Shown here piece by piece: positions 18,067 to 26,436 of a DNA stretch of 64,000 nucleotides. This DNA comes from an uncultured Tenacibaculum sp. Lineage in GTDB: Bacteria; Bacteroidota; Bacteroidia; Flavobacteriales; Flavobacteriaceae. The translations under genes were made by a program, and so were the position numbers. Location of the stretch: positions 248,001 through 312,000 of the forward strand of contig NZ_CANMLT010000001.1 of the NCBI RefSeq assembly GCF_947498805.1. The letters are read 5' to 3'. How positions within the stretch are numbered: the stretch's first letter is position 1; every line of letters starts with the position of its first letter. The notes under the pieces are model-generated. The model was not told the origin of the DNA, searched no databases, and was given only the letters and a program-made list of their open reading frames with translations.

Positions 18067-18310
18067 CTAATTTAAGTTAATACTGAGTAATTTTATTCCA
18101 ATAGTATACTTAGGGTAGTACTTTCTCTTTTTTGGTTAAAATTAATTAAAAGAATAACTACTTTATTCATTTACTAAATCTAAGCTTAAAGTTTTTATTT
18201 GCTTCTCAAGATATATTTAAAAGAGAGGATGGCAATCATTCGGATATCACAATTAGAATTGATTCCCTTGAATTGAAAATGACAGTTTTAACTGTAGAAT
18301 AAAGAGAATA

Positions 18311-18340
18311 AAAAAAAGCGAATCTAAGTCCGCCTTTATT
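18311..18340 (-). terminator. Terminator of the Cys-rich peptide gene
   Basis: Read on the minus strand, AAAGGCGGA and TTCGCTTT form a short stem with a bulge and a G-U pair, followed by eight T. It lies about 20 bases after the stop of the small peptide gene. Confidence 0.6.
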
Positions 18341-18360
18341 TAATAAGTGATTTATGCTTA

Positions 18361-18504
18361 TTACCTACAGTAGCAGCAATTATTAGTTGGCCCACAAGGA
18401 AAGTCTGAAGATTTGCATACCTCACAAGGTGGATTACCTCCGTTAATAGATTGTTGTTGTGTTTTGTTTAGAACTGAGCCTAAGTTTGAAATACTCTTTA
18501 ACAT
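18361..18504 (-). CDS. Double-glycine-leader Cys-rich peptide (bacteriocin/RiPP-like precursor)
   Basis: 47 residues from ATG 18504. The N-terminal part has the leader pattern of Bacteroidota GG-type precursors: MLKSISNLGSVLNKTQQQ then SINGG, with the double glycine at 22-23. The 24-residue core after it carries six cysteines (27, 30, 37, 43, 44, 46), several prolines, and ends CCYCR. Leaders of this type are usually removed by a peptidase-containing ABC exporter; none is visible within the window. A terminator follows. The gene is too short for routine gene callers. Mature product and modification are unknown. Confidence 0.72.
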   Translation of the reverse strand: MLKSISNLGSVLNKTQQQSINGGNPPCEVCKSSDFPCGPTNNCCYCR

Positions 18505-18695
18505 GATTTGAAATTTTAAATTTCTTAAAATTAAATAGATAAAGATTAGTAGATAATTTAAAAACCGTAAAAAAAGTAAGGTTTTGTCTTACTTAACTAA
18601 ATTTAACAAAACATAAAAGAATTGTAATTAGAATAGAACTTTATAAATAAGTTGATTATACCAAGTTTAAGGTTTTGTATTAAGTATAGTTTTTA

Positions 18696-20306
18696 TCAAT
18701 TCCCACTATTGGGTTCAGAGTCAATATCTTCTTGATCAATACTAATTATTTCAGTTGTGTTAATAAGTATTCCTGCTGAGGTTATAGTAGCTCCAATTTG
18801 AATTGTTATTGGAGGAGCCCCTGCATTGATAGTAACTCCAGACAAGTCCCAATCTCCAGTAGCATCATCATAAGTCCCTGTTGTTATAGAAGAACTCCCA
18901 GAGTCATACGTAAAACCAGATGGTAATAAGTCTCTAATAACAACTCCTGTAGCATTCTGTGGACCAGCGTTGGATACAGACAATGTAAAAATGACTACAT
19001 TTCCTACTTTGGGAATTGCATTATTGACCGTTTTAGTTAGTTTTAAATCTACGGTAGGCACCGTTTCTAATGTAAAATAATCATTATCATTAAAGGACAC
19101 GGTTGCTGAATACACACCTCCAGATAAATTTAAGTCGTATTCTTCAACAATAGAACTAAAGTCTGAAAGAGTACTCCTTAGAAGCTTAAAAACTCCTGTA
19201 GGCACTCCAGTTAAATCTAGATCTGTCTCATTAACTGAAAAAGTTACTGTGCCTACATCTCCCGTTTCACTTACTCGCCATTTAGTATTCACTCTATACC
19301 TTTTATTCGCTGGGGCTACTGTTGAAAATGTATAACCGGAATTTATTTGATCTTCACCCCAAAACAGGTACTCATTATTATTCAGGTTACTTGGTGTATT
19401 GATTCTTATTATACCAGTCCCCTGCGAATCTGTATGATTACTACCGTCAGAAGCTTGTCCAATTCCTGCAACTTTATGATCAAAATCACCTGTAGATGTG
19501 TCTTCGTTATATAGATCATTTGATGTTAATGTGAAATTGTATTTTGCTGATAAGTAGTTGTTTATGATTGTTCTTTCTGCATCATTTAGAAGCACATCAA
19601 ACATAATTATCTCACCTATTCTTCCATTGAAATAATAATTTGGCGTTAGATTTTCATTCCTTCCGGCTCCTACACGAAAAGGCCTTATGGTGTTGAGTGT
19701 CATTGAATGACTACTTGTTTGGTTTAAAGTATTATTAATAAACAATCGTTTATTGTTAGAAGCAGTATTTTCATAAAACAAATTTTGAACAGCCCAACTT
19801 CCTGAGGTAGATAAAGAATTACCTGTTGTTTGCCAGGGACCAGCATCTCTTCCTGTCCAAAAATCCCATCTATTAGTTCCAGGTCTTGAGTACAATATAA
19901 ACCCTCTAGTTGGTGCTCCTGAAGGATCATCTCTATTAGAAACAACAGCTTTAAATCCACCTGAACTTGTTACATTCGTAGCTGAGAAAACACTAAAGGT
20001 ATTCGGGTTTAAGACACTTTCAAATGATTTTTCAAAGTAATTTGACGAACCATTGAAACTATATGAATTATATCCATTTATATCTGCTGTATTTAGTACC
20101 GCTCCGTTTCCATCGCCAAAATCAAACCCTCTACCAGAACTATCAACCCATAAAGAATTCGTATTTCCTGCCGATTGAGGTCTTAACCACAAAACCAAAC
20201 TTGTACCACCTCCAACGGTGCCTACACCTCCTGGTCCTGTTTGTGCTCCTAGAAAACAAATAGGAAACAATAATGTAAACAAAAGATATATGTACTTTCC
20301 TTTCAT
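18696..20306 (-). CDS. Secreted LamG-like/DUF11 surface protein
   Basis: About 536 residues from ATG 20306, which begins the signal peptide (MKGKYIYLLFTLLFPICFLGAQ); an upstream ATG at 20339 adds 11 residues. A LamG/concanavalin-like domain covers about 25-260 (LVLWLRPQSAG, SFNGSSNYFEKSF, GRIGEIIMFDVLLNDAERTIINNYLSAKYN). A middle region follows, then one DUF11 repeat (VDLKLTKTVNNAIPKVGNVVIF...IDSEPNSGN). The protein ends right at the end of this DUF11 unit, without further repeats or a type IX sorting domain, which is unusual. Confidence 0.75.
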   Translation of the reverse strand: MKGKYIYLLFTLLFPICFLGAQTGPGGVGTVGGGTSLVLWLRPQSAGNTNSLWVDSSGRGFDFGDGNGAVLNTADINGYNSYSFNGSSNYFEKSFESVLNPNTFSVFSATNVTSSGGFKAVVSNRDDPSGAPTRGFILYSRPGTNRWDFWTGRDAGPWQTTGNSLSTSGSWAVQNLFYENTASNNKRLFINNTLNQTSSHSMTLNTIRPFRVGAGRNENLTPNYYFNGRIGEIIMFDVLLNDAERTIINNYLSAKYNFTLTSNDLYNEDTSTGDFDHKVAGIGQASDGSNHTDSQGTGIIRINTPSNLNNNEYLFWGEDQINSGYTFSTVAPANKRYRVNTKWRVSETGDVGTVTFSVNETDLDLTGVPTGVFKLLRSTLSDFSSIVEEYDLNLSGGVYSATVSFNDNDYFTLETVPTVDLKLTKTVNNAIPKVGNVVIFTLSVSNAGPQNATGVVIRDLLPSGFTYDSGSSSITTGTYDDATGDWDLSGVTINAGAPPITIQIGATITSAGILINTTEIISIDQEDIDSEPNSGN

Positions 20307-20455
20307 TCTTCGTGCTTTATAGCGAAAATATAAATTCATATGTTATCGTCAAAAAGGACATCCGTATTTTGTGAAAAACAAAATAACTATTGTTGTCTAA
20401 ATAGTTTATTTAGAGTGTCACTTTTATTCTTTTTGATAAAATGAAGATAAACAAA

Positions 20456-20492
20456 AATAACCCCCATTAGTGTTTGCTAATGAGGTTTATTT
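20456..20492 (-). terminator. Terminator of the DoxX operon
   Basis: AATAA...CATTAG and CTAATG...TTATT pair around a short loop (TGTTTG) with two internal mismatches. On the minus strand a T-rich run follows. It lies just downstream of the NTF2-like gene. Confidence 0.7.
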
Positions 20493-20515
20493 TAAAATAA
20501 GTTTACAGAATCTAT

Positions 20516-20884
20516 CTAAACCACATGGGTAAATAGTTTATTCACAATTTTCCATTCGCCTTGTATTTTAAATAAGGATAAATAATCATAGTAATTAAAA
20601 CCCAACATGGGTACATGTAATTTTACCATGGCTACTTTTCCAAGAATATCGATGCCTATAATTGACATGTTTAAAGTCTCTCCTAAATCATTCGGACTTT
20701 CCCTTGTCTTCACAGTTTCAATATATTCACTTAAGGTTTTAATATACTCGTTTGAATTGATATCACCATAGATAATTGCATTGTTACTAAAACAGCTTAA
20801 AAGATTTGATATCTTTCCATAAAAGATTCCTTCAAAATAGGTGTTGATTAGTTTTTCAATTTCTTTAATATTCTCTTGATGCAT
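20516..20884 (-). CDS. NTF2-like (lumazine-binding type) protein
   Basis: 122 residues forming one NTF2 fold (EIEKLINTYFEGIFYGKISNLLSCFSNNAIIYGDI...AMVKLHVPMLGFNYYDYLSLFKIQGEWKIVNKLF). The fold serves both enzymes and binding proteins, so no reaction can be assigned. It is the last gene of the DoxX/tautomerase/NTF2 operon, 3 bp after the tautomerase. Confidence 0.8.
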   Translation of the reverse strand: MHQENIKEIEKLINTYFEGIFYGKISNLLSCFSNNAIIYGDINSNEYIKTLSEYIETVKTRESPNDLGETLNMSIIGIDILGKVAMVKLHVPMLGFNYYDYLSLFKIQGEWKIVNKLFTHVV

Positions 20885-20887
20885 TCC

Positions 20888-21082
20888 TTATGTCTTAGTT
20901 GCTATTGTTTGTGTTCCGTTGAATCCCCAATTTTCTAAGGGTATTTCATCAATAACCACATGAGTTGTTGCTGGATTTTTATTTAAAATACGAACGACTA
21001 ATTCTGTAGCGCCTTCAATTAATAATCTCTTTTGGTCTGTGGTTATATTCGTGTCTGTAACTTTGATATTGATGTATGGCAT
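20888..21082 (-). CDS. 4-oxalocrotonate tautomerase family protein
   Basis: 64 residues, the usual family length. Pro follows the initiator Met (MPYINIKV) and would be the catalytic N-terminal base after Met removal. The VVIDEIPLENWGFNG stretch matches the tautomerase active-site strand. Substrate unknown. Middle gene of the operon. Confidence 0.88.
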   Translation of the reverse strand: MPYINIKVTDTNITTDQKRLLIEGATELVVRILNKNPATTHVVIDEIPLENWGFNGTQTIATKT

Positions 21083-21112
21083 TTTTTTAATTTTAGTAGT
21101 TAAAGTTGTGTT

Positions 21113-21529
21113 TTAATCCCAAGTTGATCTTGTAGATATGGCGTATTTTCCTGCTCCTAAAAAATAGATAACGATAGTTCCAAATAGATATAAACCTTGT
21201 AGTTCTATTCCCCAGCCACCATATTCATTTAAAGTGAAAATGTGAGTTGTATGCGCCATTAGAATGGCAATTAGCATATTGAAAGCTAATACTAAACTAG
21301 CCAATCTAGTTCTCCAACCTACGATTATCAATATTGGAGCAATTATCTCCCCTATAAAAACGGCGTACGCAGCAAATTCTGGTATTCCAATACCATTAAG
21401 TAAGCTTTTGATAAATGAATAATTGGAAGTTAGGTTTGCAACTCCATGAAATAAAATAAGCAGACCAATGCTTAATCGCTGTAATAATAGTCCTAGGTCT
21501 TTGTTTAGAAATTTGTTTGTGGTACTCAT
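21113..21529 (-). CDS. DoxX family membrane protein
   Basis: 138 residues with four predicted membrane helices and the DoxX signature RLSIGLLILFHGVANL near the N-terminus and GWRTRLASLVLAFNMLIAILMAHT. DoxX proteins are linked to thiol and quinone stress in other bacteria. First gene of a three-gene operon with a CRP-type palindrome upstream. Confidence 0.88.
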   Translation of the reverse strand: MSTTNKFLNKDLGLLLQRLSIGLLILFHGVANLTSNYSFIKSLLNGIGIPEFAAYAVFIGEIIAPILIIVGWRTRLASLVLAFNMLIAILMAHTTHIFTLNEYGGWGIELQGLYLFGTIVIYFLGAGKYAISTRSTWD

Positions 21530-21610
21530 ATCGGATAATTTTTAAAATTAATACGATACAAAAGTCAAAAAATGACTGACTGAACCACAGGACGATAATC
21601 ACTAATAATT

Positions 21611-21626
21611 TGTGATATATATCACA
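21611..21626. promoter_or_regulatory. CRP-type operator
   Basis: TGTGATATATATCACA is a perfect 16-bp palindrome identical to the TGTGA-N6-TCACA consensus. It lies 82 bp before the DoxX start, between DoxX and the Crp/Fnr regulator gene. The regulator's recognition helix has the R-E-x3-R pattern used by CRP to read TGTGA. Confidence 0.7.
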
Positions 21627-21643
21627 CGTAAATGAAGGCTATG

Positions 21644-22207
21644 TTAGTTATTTAAGCGACTTAAAGTTTCTCTACTAATCCCTAAATAAGAAGCGATTAG
21701 TTTTTTAGGAACTCTTTGGAAAAGCTTCGGATATTGCTCAAGAAGTAACTCATAGCGTTCTTTGGAAGAATTTTTTAATAGCGATAAGATTCTGTTTTGA
21801 AGTGCAATTCTACCATACTTACTTTTTTTAGCCCAAAAACGTTCCATTTTGTGCATTTCTTTGGTGAGTTTTTCTCTGTTTTCATAGGTGATATAGAGCA
21901 ATTCACAATCTTCTAAACAGTCAATATTTATTTTAGAAGTGGTTTGTTTTACAAAAGACTCGTAATCCGTTATCCACCAATTTTCCATTCCGAATTGTAG
22001 AATATGCTCTTTTCCATTTTCATCAAAAAAATAGCTTTTTAAACACCCTTTAACCACCCAATATTCTTTGCTTGCAACTTCACCTTCCTGTAAAATATAT
22101 TGATGCTTACGTTTGGTAGTACTTTCAAAATGACTTAAGATAAAAGCAAATTCCTCATTTGTGAGTTCAATAAGTTCTTCTATATGTTGTCTTAGTGGAT
22201 GTTTCAT
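21644..22207 (-). CDS. Crp/Fnr family transcriptional regulator
   Basis: 187 residues with an N-terminal cyclic-nucleotide-binding-like barrel (KHQYILQEGEVASKEYWVVKGCLKSYF) and a C-terminal winged helix ending LIASYLGISRETLSRLNN. There is no cysteine cluster, so no FNR-type Fe-S centre. The recognition helix SRETLSR places R, E and R as in E. coli CRP. It lies immediately upstream of, and in the same direction as, the DoxX operon, which carries a CRP-type palindrome. Confidence 0.88.
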   Translation of the reverse strand: MKHPLRQHIEELIELTNEEFAFILSHFESTTKRKHQYILQEGEVASKEYWVVKGCLKSYFFDENGKEHILQFGMENWWITDYESFVKQTTSKINIDCLEDCELLYITYENREKLTKEMHKMERFWAKKSKYGRIALQNRILSLLKNSSKERYELLLEQYPKLFQRVPKKLIASYLGISRETLSRLNN

Positions 22208-22449
22208 TTTTTTAAATGTAAAATATCATTATTTATTGTAATAAAAAATATAGTTTTTAATGAATACGAAAGGATAAATATTTAAAATATGATTTTGATA
22301 TACGGGTTTCAGTAATTTTAATGATCTGGTAATTAGTATTTTGTGAAAAAAGAAGATCTTGAATTATATGGATGATTAAAATTTTCATCTATGGGGTAAT
22401 TTTAAAAGAGATTCGGATTCATGTATTTTATAAAAGTAATATTGAAAAA

Positions 22450-23577
22450 ATGGATAAAAAAGTAAAAGAACTCGAGTTGGAGAATAAAGTTTTAAGAGCT
22501 AGACTGGAAGACCATGAAAAACAAAATAAGAATAAATCGAAAAGGAGAGCTTGGATATTTAAAAAAGGAATAGGACTTTTTTTAGGAATAAATTTAAAAC
22601 AAAGTATTAGAAATACTTTAAATGAGTTTAGTCAGAATGGTAAGGTTTCGAAGGATACGCTTGTAGATCTTTCAACGAATTTGATAAAACGGTTTACCAG
22701 AATCGGTGTTTTTACTTTTCTAATAGCTGTGATTCCCGCTTTTATTTTAATCGCTCAAACAGTACTATTGAGTATACAAAACGGTAAAATAGAAAAGCAG
22801 AATAGATTAATTACAGAGCAAAATCAAAAGATTAAAGTTCAAGTTTTTTTAGAAGATTCAAATAGGAGAAATAACTTAGTAATGTTAATGGATAATGTTT
22901 TAAATAAGGTAGGGGAAAATTTAAATAAGAATAATCTTGGTGAATTGGATGGTGCATTATTGGCTAGAATACGTTCTTTAGGGCAAGGTTTTGAACCATA
23001 CAAACTTATTAATTACGAACCTATGCATTTGAAAAATAGCGATAGTTTAGTATTAACTGATCTATATAGTCCTGAAAGAGGCTTGTTACTTTCATCTTTG
23101 GTGAATATAGGAATAAATGAAAATTCGATGTGGAGCCTTTTAAATGAAACATTATTTAATAAAGCTTACTTAAAGGAAGCAGTATTTACAGATGCATATT
23201 TAAGAGGAGTTAAATTGGATGAAGCATATTTAAGTCGAGCATCTTTAAAACATTCTAATCTTAAATATTCACATTTAAAAAATGCTAATTTAACAAGGGC
23301 AAATCTATATAAAGCTGATTTGACCGGAGCTGATTTGACTGGAGCTGATTTAACAGGAGCGAGTTTAAGAGATGCTATTTTAAAAGAAGCAAAATTAAAA
23401 GATTTAAAATCAATAGATAGTGTTGAAGTAGAAAGGAAAGACTGGCTTGTATATTTAAGAGACTCTTTATGTTTAAAAGGTTCAGATGTGTTAGCTAAGA
23501 GTTATAAGGTTGTTAAAGATACAGTTACGAATTATAGGTTAAAAGAAAGAGCTTTTTTAGTTGTTAAAAAATATTGA
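22450..23577 (+). CDS. Membrane-anchored pentapeptide-repeat protein
   Basis: 375 residues from ATG 22450, which starts a coiled coil (MDKKVKELELENKVLRARLE). An earlier ATG at 22372 adds 26 residues that look non-coding. One membrane helix lies near 86-110 (GVFTFLIAVIPAFILIAQTVLL) and is followed by a second coiled coil (KIEKQNRLITEQNQKIK). Pentapeptide repeats of the A(D/N)Lxx type fill about 240-330 (KADLTGADLTGADLTGASL). The repeats form a beta-helix; function unknown, probably a scaffold. Confidence 0.8.
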   Translation: MDKKVKELELENKVLRARLEDHEKQNKNKSKRRAWIFKKGIGLFLGINLKQSIRNTLNEFSQNGKVSKDTLVDLSTNLIKRFTRIGVFTFLIAVIPAFILIAQTVLLSIQNGKIEKQNRLITEQNQKIKVQVFLEDSNRRNNLVMLMDNVLNKVGENLNKNNLGELDGALLARIRSLGQGFEPYKLINYEPMHLKNSDSLVLTDLYSPERGLLLSSLVNIGINENSMWSLLNETLFNKAYLKEAVFTDAYLRGVKLDEAYLSRASLKHSNLKYSHLKNANLTRANLYKADLTGADLTGADLTGASLRDAILKEAKLKDLKSIDSVEVERKDWLVYLRDSLCLKGSDVLAKSYKVVKDTVTNYRLKERAFLVVKKY

Positions 23578-23851
23578 TAATAGAAACATATTAGCTAACA
23601 ATTCTTTAATGTTTACAGGTAATAAATGAGTATTGTATTCATTAAAGAGTAGTTTTCTGAACAAAGTAATTTATTTATTGTGTTAACCCTTTAAAGGTTA
23701 CAGAAATTTTTAAGGTATTTTGTAGGTATTATATTTTGGAGTACCTATATGTTTAAGGTTATTTTTTTTACTTTATTCCATATAGCTTTGAAATAAAAAA
23801 AGTGAATACTAAAACTAATATTTTCCCAATCATATTCTTGTTTTTTCATTA

Positions 23852-24034
23852 TTAATCATCATCAAAAGAATCTGTATCTGAAGAATCACAATCGGAAAAT
23901 GAATCGGTATCATGATCGTCATCCCAACCAAAATCAATGTCAACACCATCTGAATCTCCTTTAATAGAGATAATGATAATAAATATAACTAGGATAATAA
24001 TGAAAGGGATATAGTCTAGGAATTCCATTAGCAA
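23852..24034 (-). CDS. Small membrane protein with acidic Asp/Ser tail
   Basis: 60 residues: one membrane helix (FLDYIPFIIILVIFIIIISI) and a tail dominated by Asp and Ser (SFSDCDSSDTDSFDDD). ATG at 24028 may be the true start. It lies next to another small membrane protein in the same direction. Family unknown; a bias for acidic residues makes chance unlikely. Confidence 0.5.
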   Translation of the reverse strand: MLMEFLDYIPFIIILVIFIIIISIKGDSDGVDIDFGWDDDHDTDSFSDCDSSDTDSFDDD

Positions 24035-24092
24035 AAAATAAAAGTGAAGATAGTTGACTTTATTTAAAAAACAAACTGAAAATATTCACTAT

Positions 24093-24329
24093 TTAAGATA
24101 AAACAGTAAGTAAATAAAAGACTAAAATAACGAAACCAAAAGTTAATATGATATTCAAAAAGTATCCTGTTATGATATTTTTTCGTTGAAATTTTAGCTG
24201 ATGATAATGATTGTACTCTTTTTTGCATCTGTCTAATACTTGGTAAAAGATAGCACCTAACATTTCATTAAACCCTAACTGCCCAGTAGTATCATAATCT
24301 GAAATCCTTTTTTCTTTTTTTGGTTTCAT
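24093..24329 (-). CDS. Small membrane protein, unknown
   Basis: 78 residues: a basic N-terminus (MKPKKEKRISDYD), a helical middle with GQLGFNEMLGAIFYQVLDRC, and one C-terminal membrane helix (IILTFGFVILVFYLL). Same direction as the Asp/Ser-tailed protein, 58 bp away. No family recognised. Confidence 0.5.
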   Translation of the reverse strand: MKPKKEKRISDYDTTGQLGFNEMLGAIFYQVLDRCKKEYNHYHQLKFQRKNIITGYFLNIILTFGFVILVFYLLTVLS

Positions 24330-24510
24330 AGCATAGCGTTTATCTATTAGTAGAAAACTTGGTAGAAATGTTACTAATTACTTTTGTTTTACTTCAAATA
24401 TAATGAGTTTTATCAAAATTATTTAGTGATAAAAATCATAAAAGTAGAACTATTGGTGTATTACTTTTATAAGCAATTGAGTTAAGTGGTTTCATTAAAA
24501 AATAATTGAA

Positions 24511-24912
24511 ATGTTGAAGTATATATTGGCATGGTTTCCAATGATTATGATAGCGATAATAAATGGTTTTTTTCGTGAGAAATTTTTAGCAAACTATTTT
24601 AATAGCCTTCAAGCACATCAATTATCATCTGTATCCATGATTATGTTGTTGGGTATGTATATCTGGTTTGTATTCAAGGTTTTTTTCCCAACTTCTGCCA
24701 ATCAATCCATATTAATTGGACTAATTTGGTTATTGTTTACCGTAATTTTTGAATTCTTATTTGGGTATTATGCTATGGGGAATTCTTGGAATAAATTACT
24801 AAGTGATTACAATATTTTAGAAGGAAAAGTTTGGGTTTTTGTACTCATTTGGATTGCTATGGCTCCCTACATCATTTATCAAATACAACTATTTTTCTTT
24901 CAGAAAAACTGA
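24511..24912 (+). CDS. Four-helix membrane protein, unknown
   Basis: 133 residues with four hydrophobic segments (LAWFPMIMIAIINGFF, SMIMLLGMYIWFVFKVFF, ILIGLIWLLFTVIFEFLFGYY, WVFVLIWIAMAPYIIYQI) and a conserved-looking REKFLANYF loop. I recognise no named family. Single gene. Confidence 0.65.
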   Translation: MLKYILAWFPMIMIAIINGFFREKFLANYFNSLQAHQLSSVSMIMLLGMYIWFVFKVFFPTSANQSILIGLIWLLFTVIFEFLFGYYAMGNSWNKLLSDYNILEGKVWVFVLIWIAMAPYIIYQIQLFFFQKN

Positions 24913-24996
24913 GTGTAGGGCTTTTTAGTCCTTTAGGGTGTCTTTAAAATGGTTGAAAGTAATCGACCAGATATCATAAATTGGGTTGATTATCAT

Positions 24997-25023
24997 GAGT
25001 TGAAAATCTCATTTTAACTATAG
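24997..25023 (+). repeat. 27-bp direct repeat, left copy
   Basis: Identical to 26259-26285; it begins GAGTTGAAAATCTC and ends AACTATAG. Both copies are preceded by ACCAGATATC, with about 20 extra bases between in this copy. The two copies flank the DKNYY gene and its promoter. Confidence 0.75.
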
Positions 25024-25028
25024 GTTTT

Positions 25029-26108
25029 TTAATTAATTCTATTTCCTTTGTAATCAAATTCATTTCCAAAATCATCTTTCCAAGTAAGCCCAATTTTATT
25101 TTTCCTAAATGATTTAGAATCAACACCTTTTAATATTTCTGTATTATAAAATACATATTTGTCATCTTTCGAAAAACCTAAATCTAATACTTCGAATGTT
25201 TTTGGATTGGCTTTTTTAATTATAAAATTATTGAAATAGATATTTCTAATATCTTTATAATAATTAAAACTTATTTTGGAGTGAGATTCGTATATAGTTT
25301 CGAAACTATTATAATCTATTTTAATTTTTTCAAATGTTTTAGGATTTAAAGGTTCGTATTTTGTTCCAAATGAGAAAATTATTGAGTCTATCAAAACTAC
25401 ATTTTTAGAAATAGAAATAAATTTTTCATATTTTTCTATTTTTTCTGAAAATAAAGAAGTTCTACGTTCTTCGTTTTCCCCAACATAGTATAAAGTATTG
25501 TTAGATAAAATATATTTTTCATTGATTTTTTTAGGATAATTTTCTGTTTTAGAAATTGTAATTATTTTCCAACCTTTTAAATCAGAATAAAGATGTTCGT
25601 TGTCATAAAAAAAATCATCATTTAGAAATTTTAAGGTTTTATAATTGACATTCAGTTTTTTTCCTTTGAAATAATAGTTGTTTTTATCTTTTGTCCAAGA
25701 ATATTGACTTGATTTATTTTTACGTAGATATTCAAATGTTTCAACATCAATACCATTTATTTCAACAGGTTCAAGATGATTAATTCCATACTCATAAACA
25801 TTATTTTTGTCTTTAGGAATACCATTAGAATCTAACTTAAAAGATGAATAATCTATTTGATTTTGCTTTGTATAACCTAAATATATTGATTTAGAATCTT
25901 TAGATATTTTTTCTGATAGAATTTCAAATGTTTTAGCATCTGCTTCAGACTTATTATACCCTAATTCAAACCAATTTCCGTTAGGCGAATAATAAATATT
26001 ATTATTCTTAATAAAATAAGATTTTGATTTTTTAGGATCAAACAATTCGCCTTTTACACAGGAAAATAAACTAAAAACCAAAATTATTATGTAGTACCTC
26101 CTTTTCAT
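25029..26108 (-). CDS. DKNYY family lipoprotein
   Basis: 359 residues with a lipobox (LVFSLFSC). The mature part holds repeated units in which DKNxYY/DxxNIYF is followed by a strand (TKDKNNYYFKGKKLN, YKDIRNIYFNNFIIKKANPKTFEVLD), the pattern of the DKNYY family. Members are secreted or lipid-anchored and uncharacterised. Together with its promoter the gene is flanked by a 27-bp direct repeat, so it may be a mobile or duplicated cassette. Confidence 0.8.
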   Translation of the reverse strand: MKRRYYIIILVFSLFSCVKGELFDPKKSKSYFIKNNNIYYSPNGNWFELGYNKSEADAKTFEILSEKISKDSKSIYLGYTKQNQIDYSSFKLDSNGIPKDKNNVYEYGINHLEPVEINGIDVETFEYLRKNKSSQYSWTKDKNNYYFKGKKLNVNYKTLKFLNDDFFYDNEHLYSDLKGWKIITISKTENYPKKINEKYILSNNTLYYVGENEERRTSLFSEKIEKYEKFISISKNVVLIDSIIFSFGTKYEPLNPKTFEKIKIDYNSFETIYESHSKISFNYYKDIRNIYFNNFIIKKANPKTFEVLDLGFSKDDKYVFYNTEILKGVDSKSFRKNKIGLTWKDDFGNEFDYKGNRIN

Positions 26109-26140
26109 TCTGAAATTATAGCCAACTAGTTATATAAAAA

Positions 26141-26148
26141 CAAATATA
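26141..26148 (-). promoter_or_regulatory. -7 promoter box of the DKNYY gene
   Basis: TATATTTG on the minus strand fits TAnnTTTG. The palindrome at 26167-26183 begins 18 bp upstream, over the -33 position. Confidence 0.6.
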
Positions 26149-26166
26149 TTATTTATCTAGTTGATA

Positions 26167-26183
26167 GTTCTGGATAACAGAAC
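26167..26183. promoter_or_regulatory. Operator-like palindrome, copy 1 of 3
   Basis: GTTCTGGATAACAGAAC has perfect 6-bp arms (GTTCTG/CAGAAC) and a 5-bp spacer. It is part of a roughly 95-bp upstream region repeated ahead of three consecutive genes. Confidence 0.6.
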
Positions 26184-26258
26184 ATCTTATCTTTCTTAAT
26201 CAAAAAACTATAGGGTATTAATCTTTAAAAGAATTGTTAGTAACTAACCAGATATCCT

Positions 26259-26285
26259 GAGTTGAAAATCTCATTTTAACTATAG
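26259..26285 (+). repeat. 27-bp direct repeat, right copy
   Basis: Identical to 24997-25023. It lies upstream of the DKNYY promoter, in the gap before the next gene. Confidence 0.75.
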
Positions 26286-26436
26286 TTAACTGTTTTGTGT
26301 ATGAAAAGTAGCGGGCCTTGATGTACTAATTCTTCGATTATCAAACAAAGATAGCAGAGAAGAGCTAAGCTTTAAATTTAGCCCTTAACTACTATTTTTT
26401 ATATACCGTGTTGTAACCAGTATTTTTAGTTTTCTT

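Larger units (their letters stand above)
26109..26436. other. Intergenic region with promoter element and repeat
   Basis: It holds the DKNYY promoter region (about 26110-26215) and the right copy of the 27-bp repeat. The remainder, 26286-26436, shows an imperfect hairpin (AGCTAAGC...TTTAGCCC near 26365-26390) and no gene. Confidence 0.5.

Noticed and set aside
4481..18230. Similar 20-bp stretches GC(A/T)TCTCAAGAT(T/A)TATTTAA at 4481 and 18201, hinting at a dispersed element
   Set aside because: The similarity ends after 20 bases on both sides; in this AT-rich sequence it is not enough to call a repeat.
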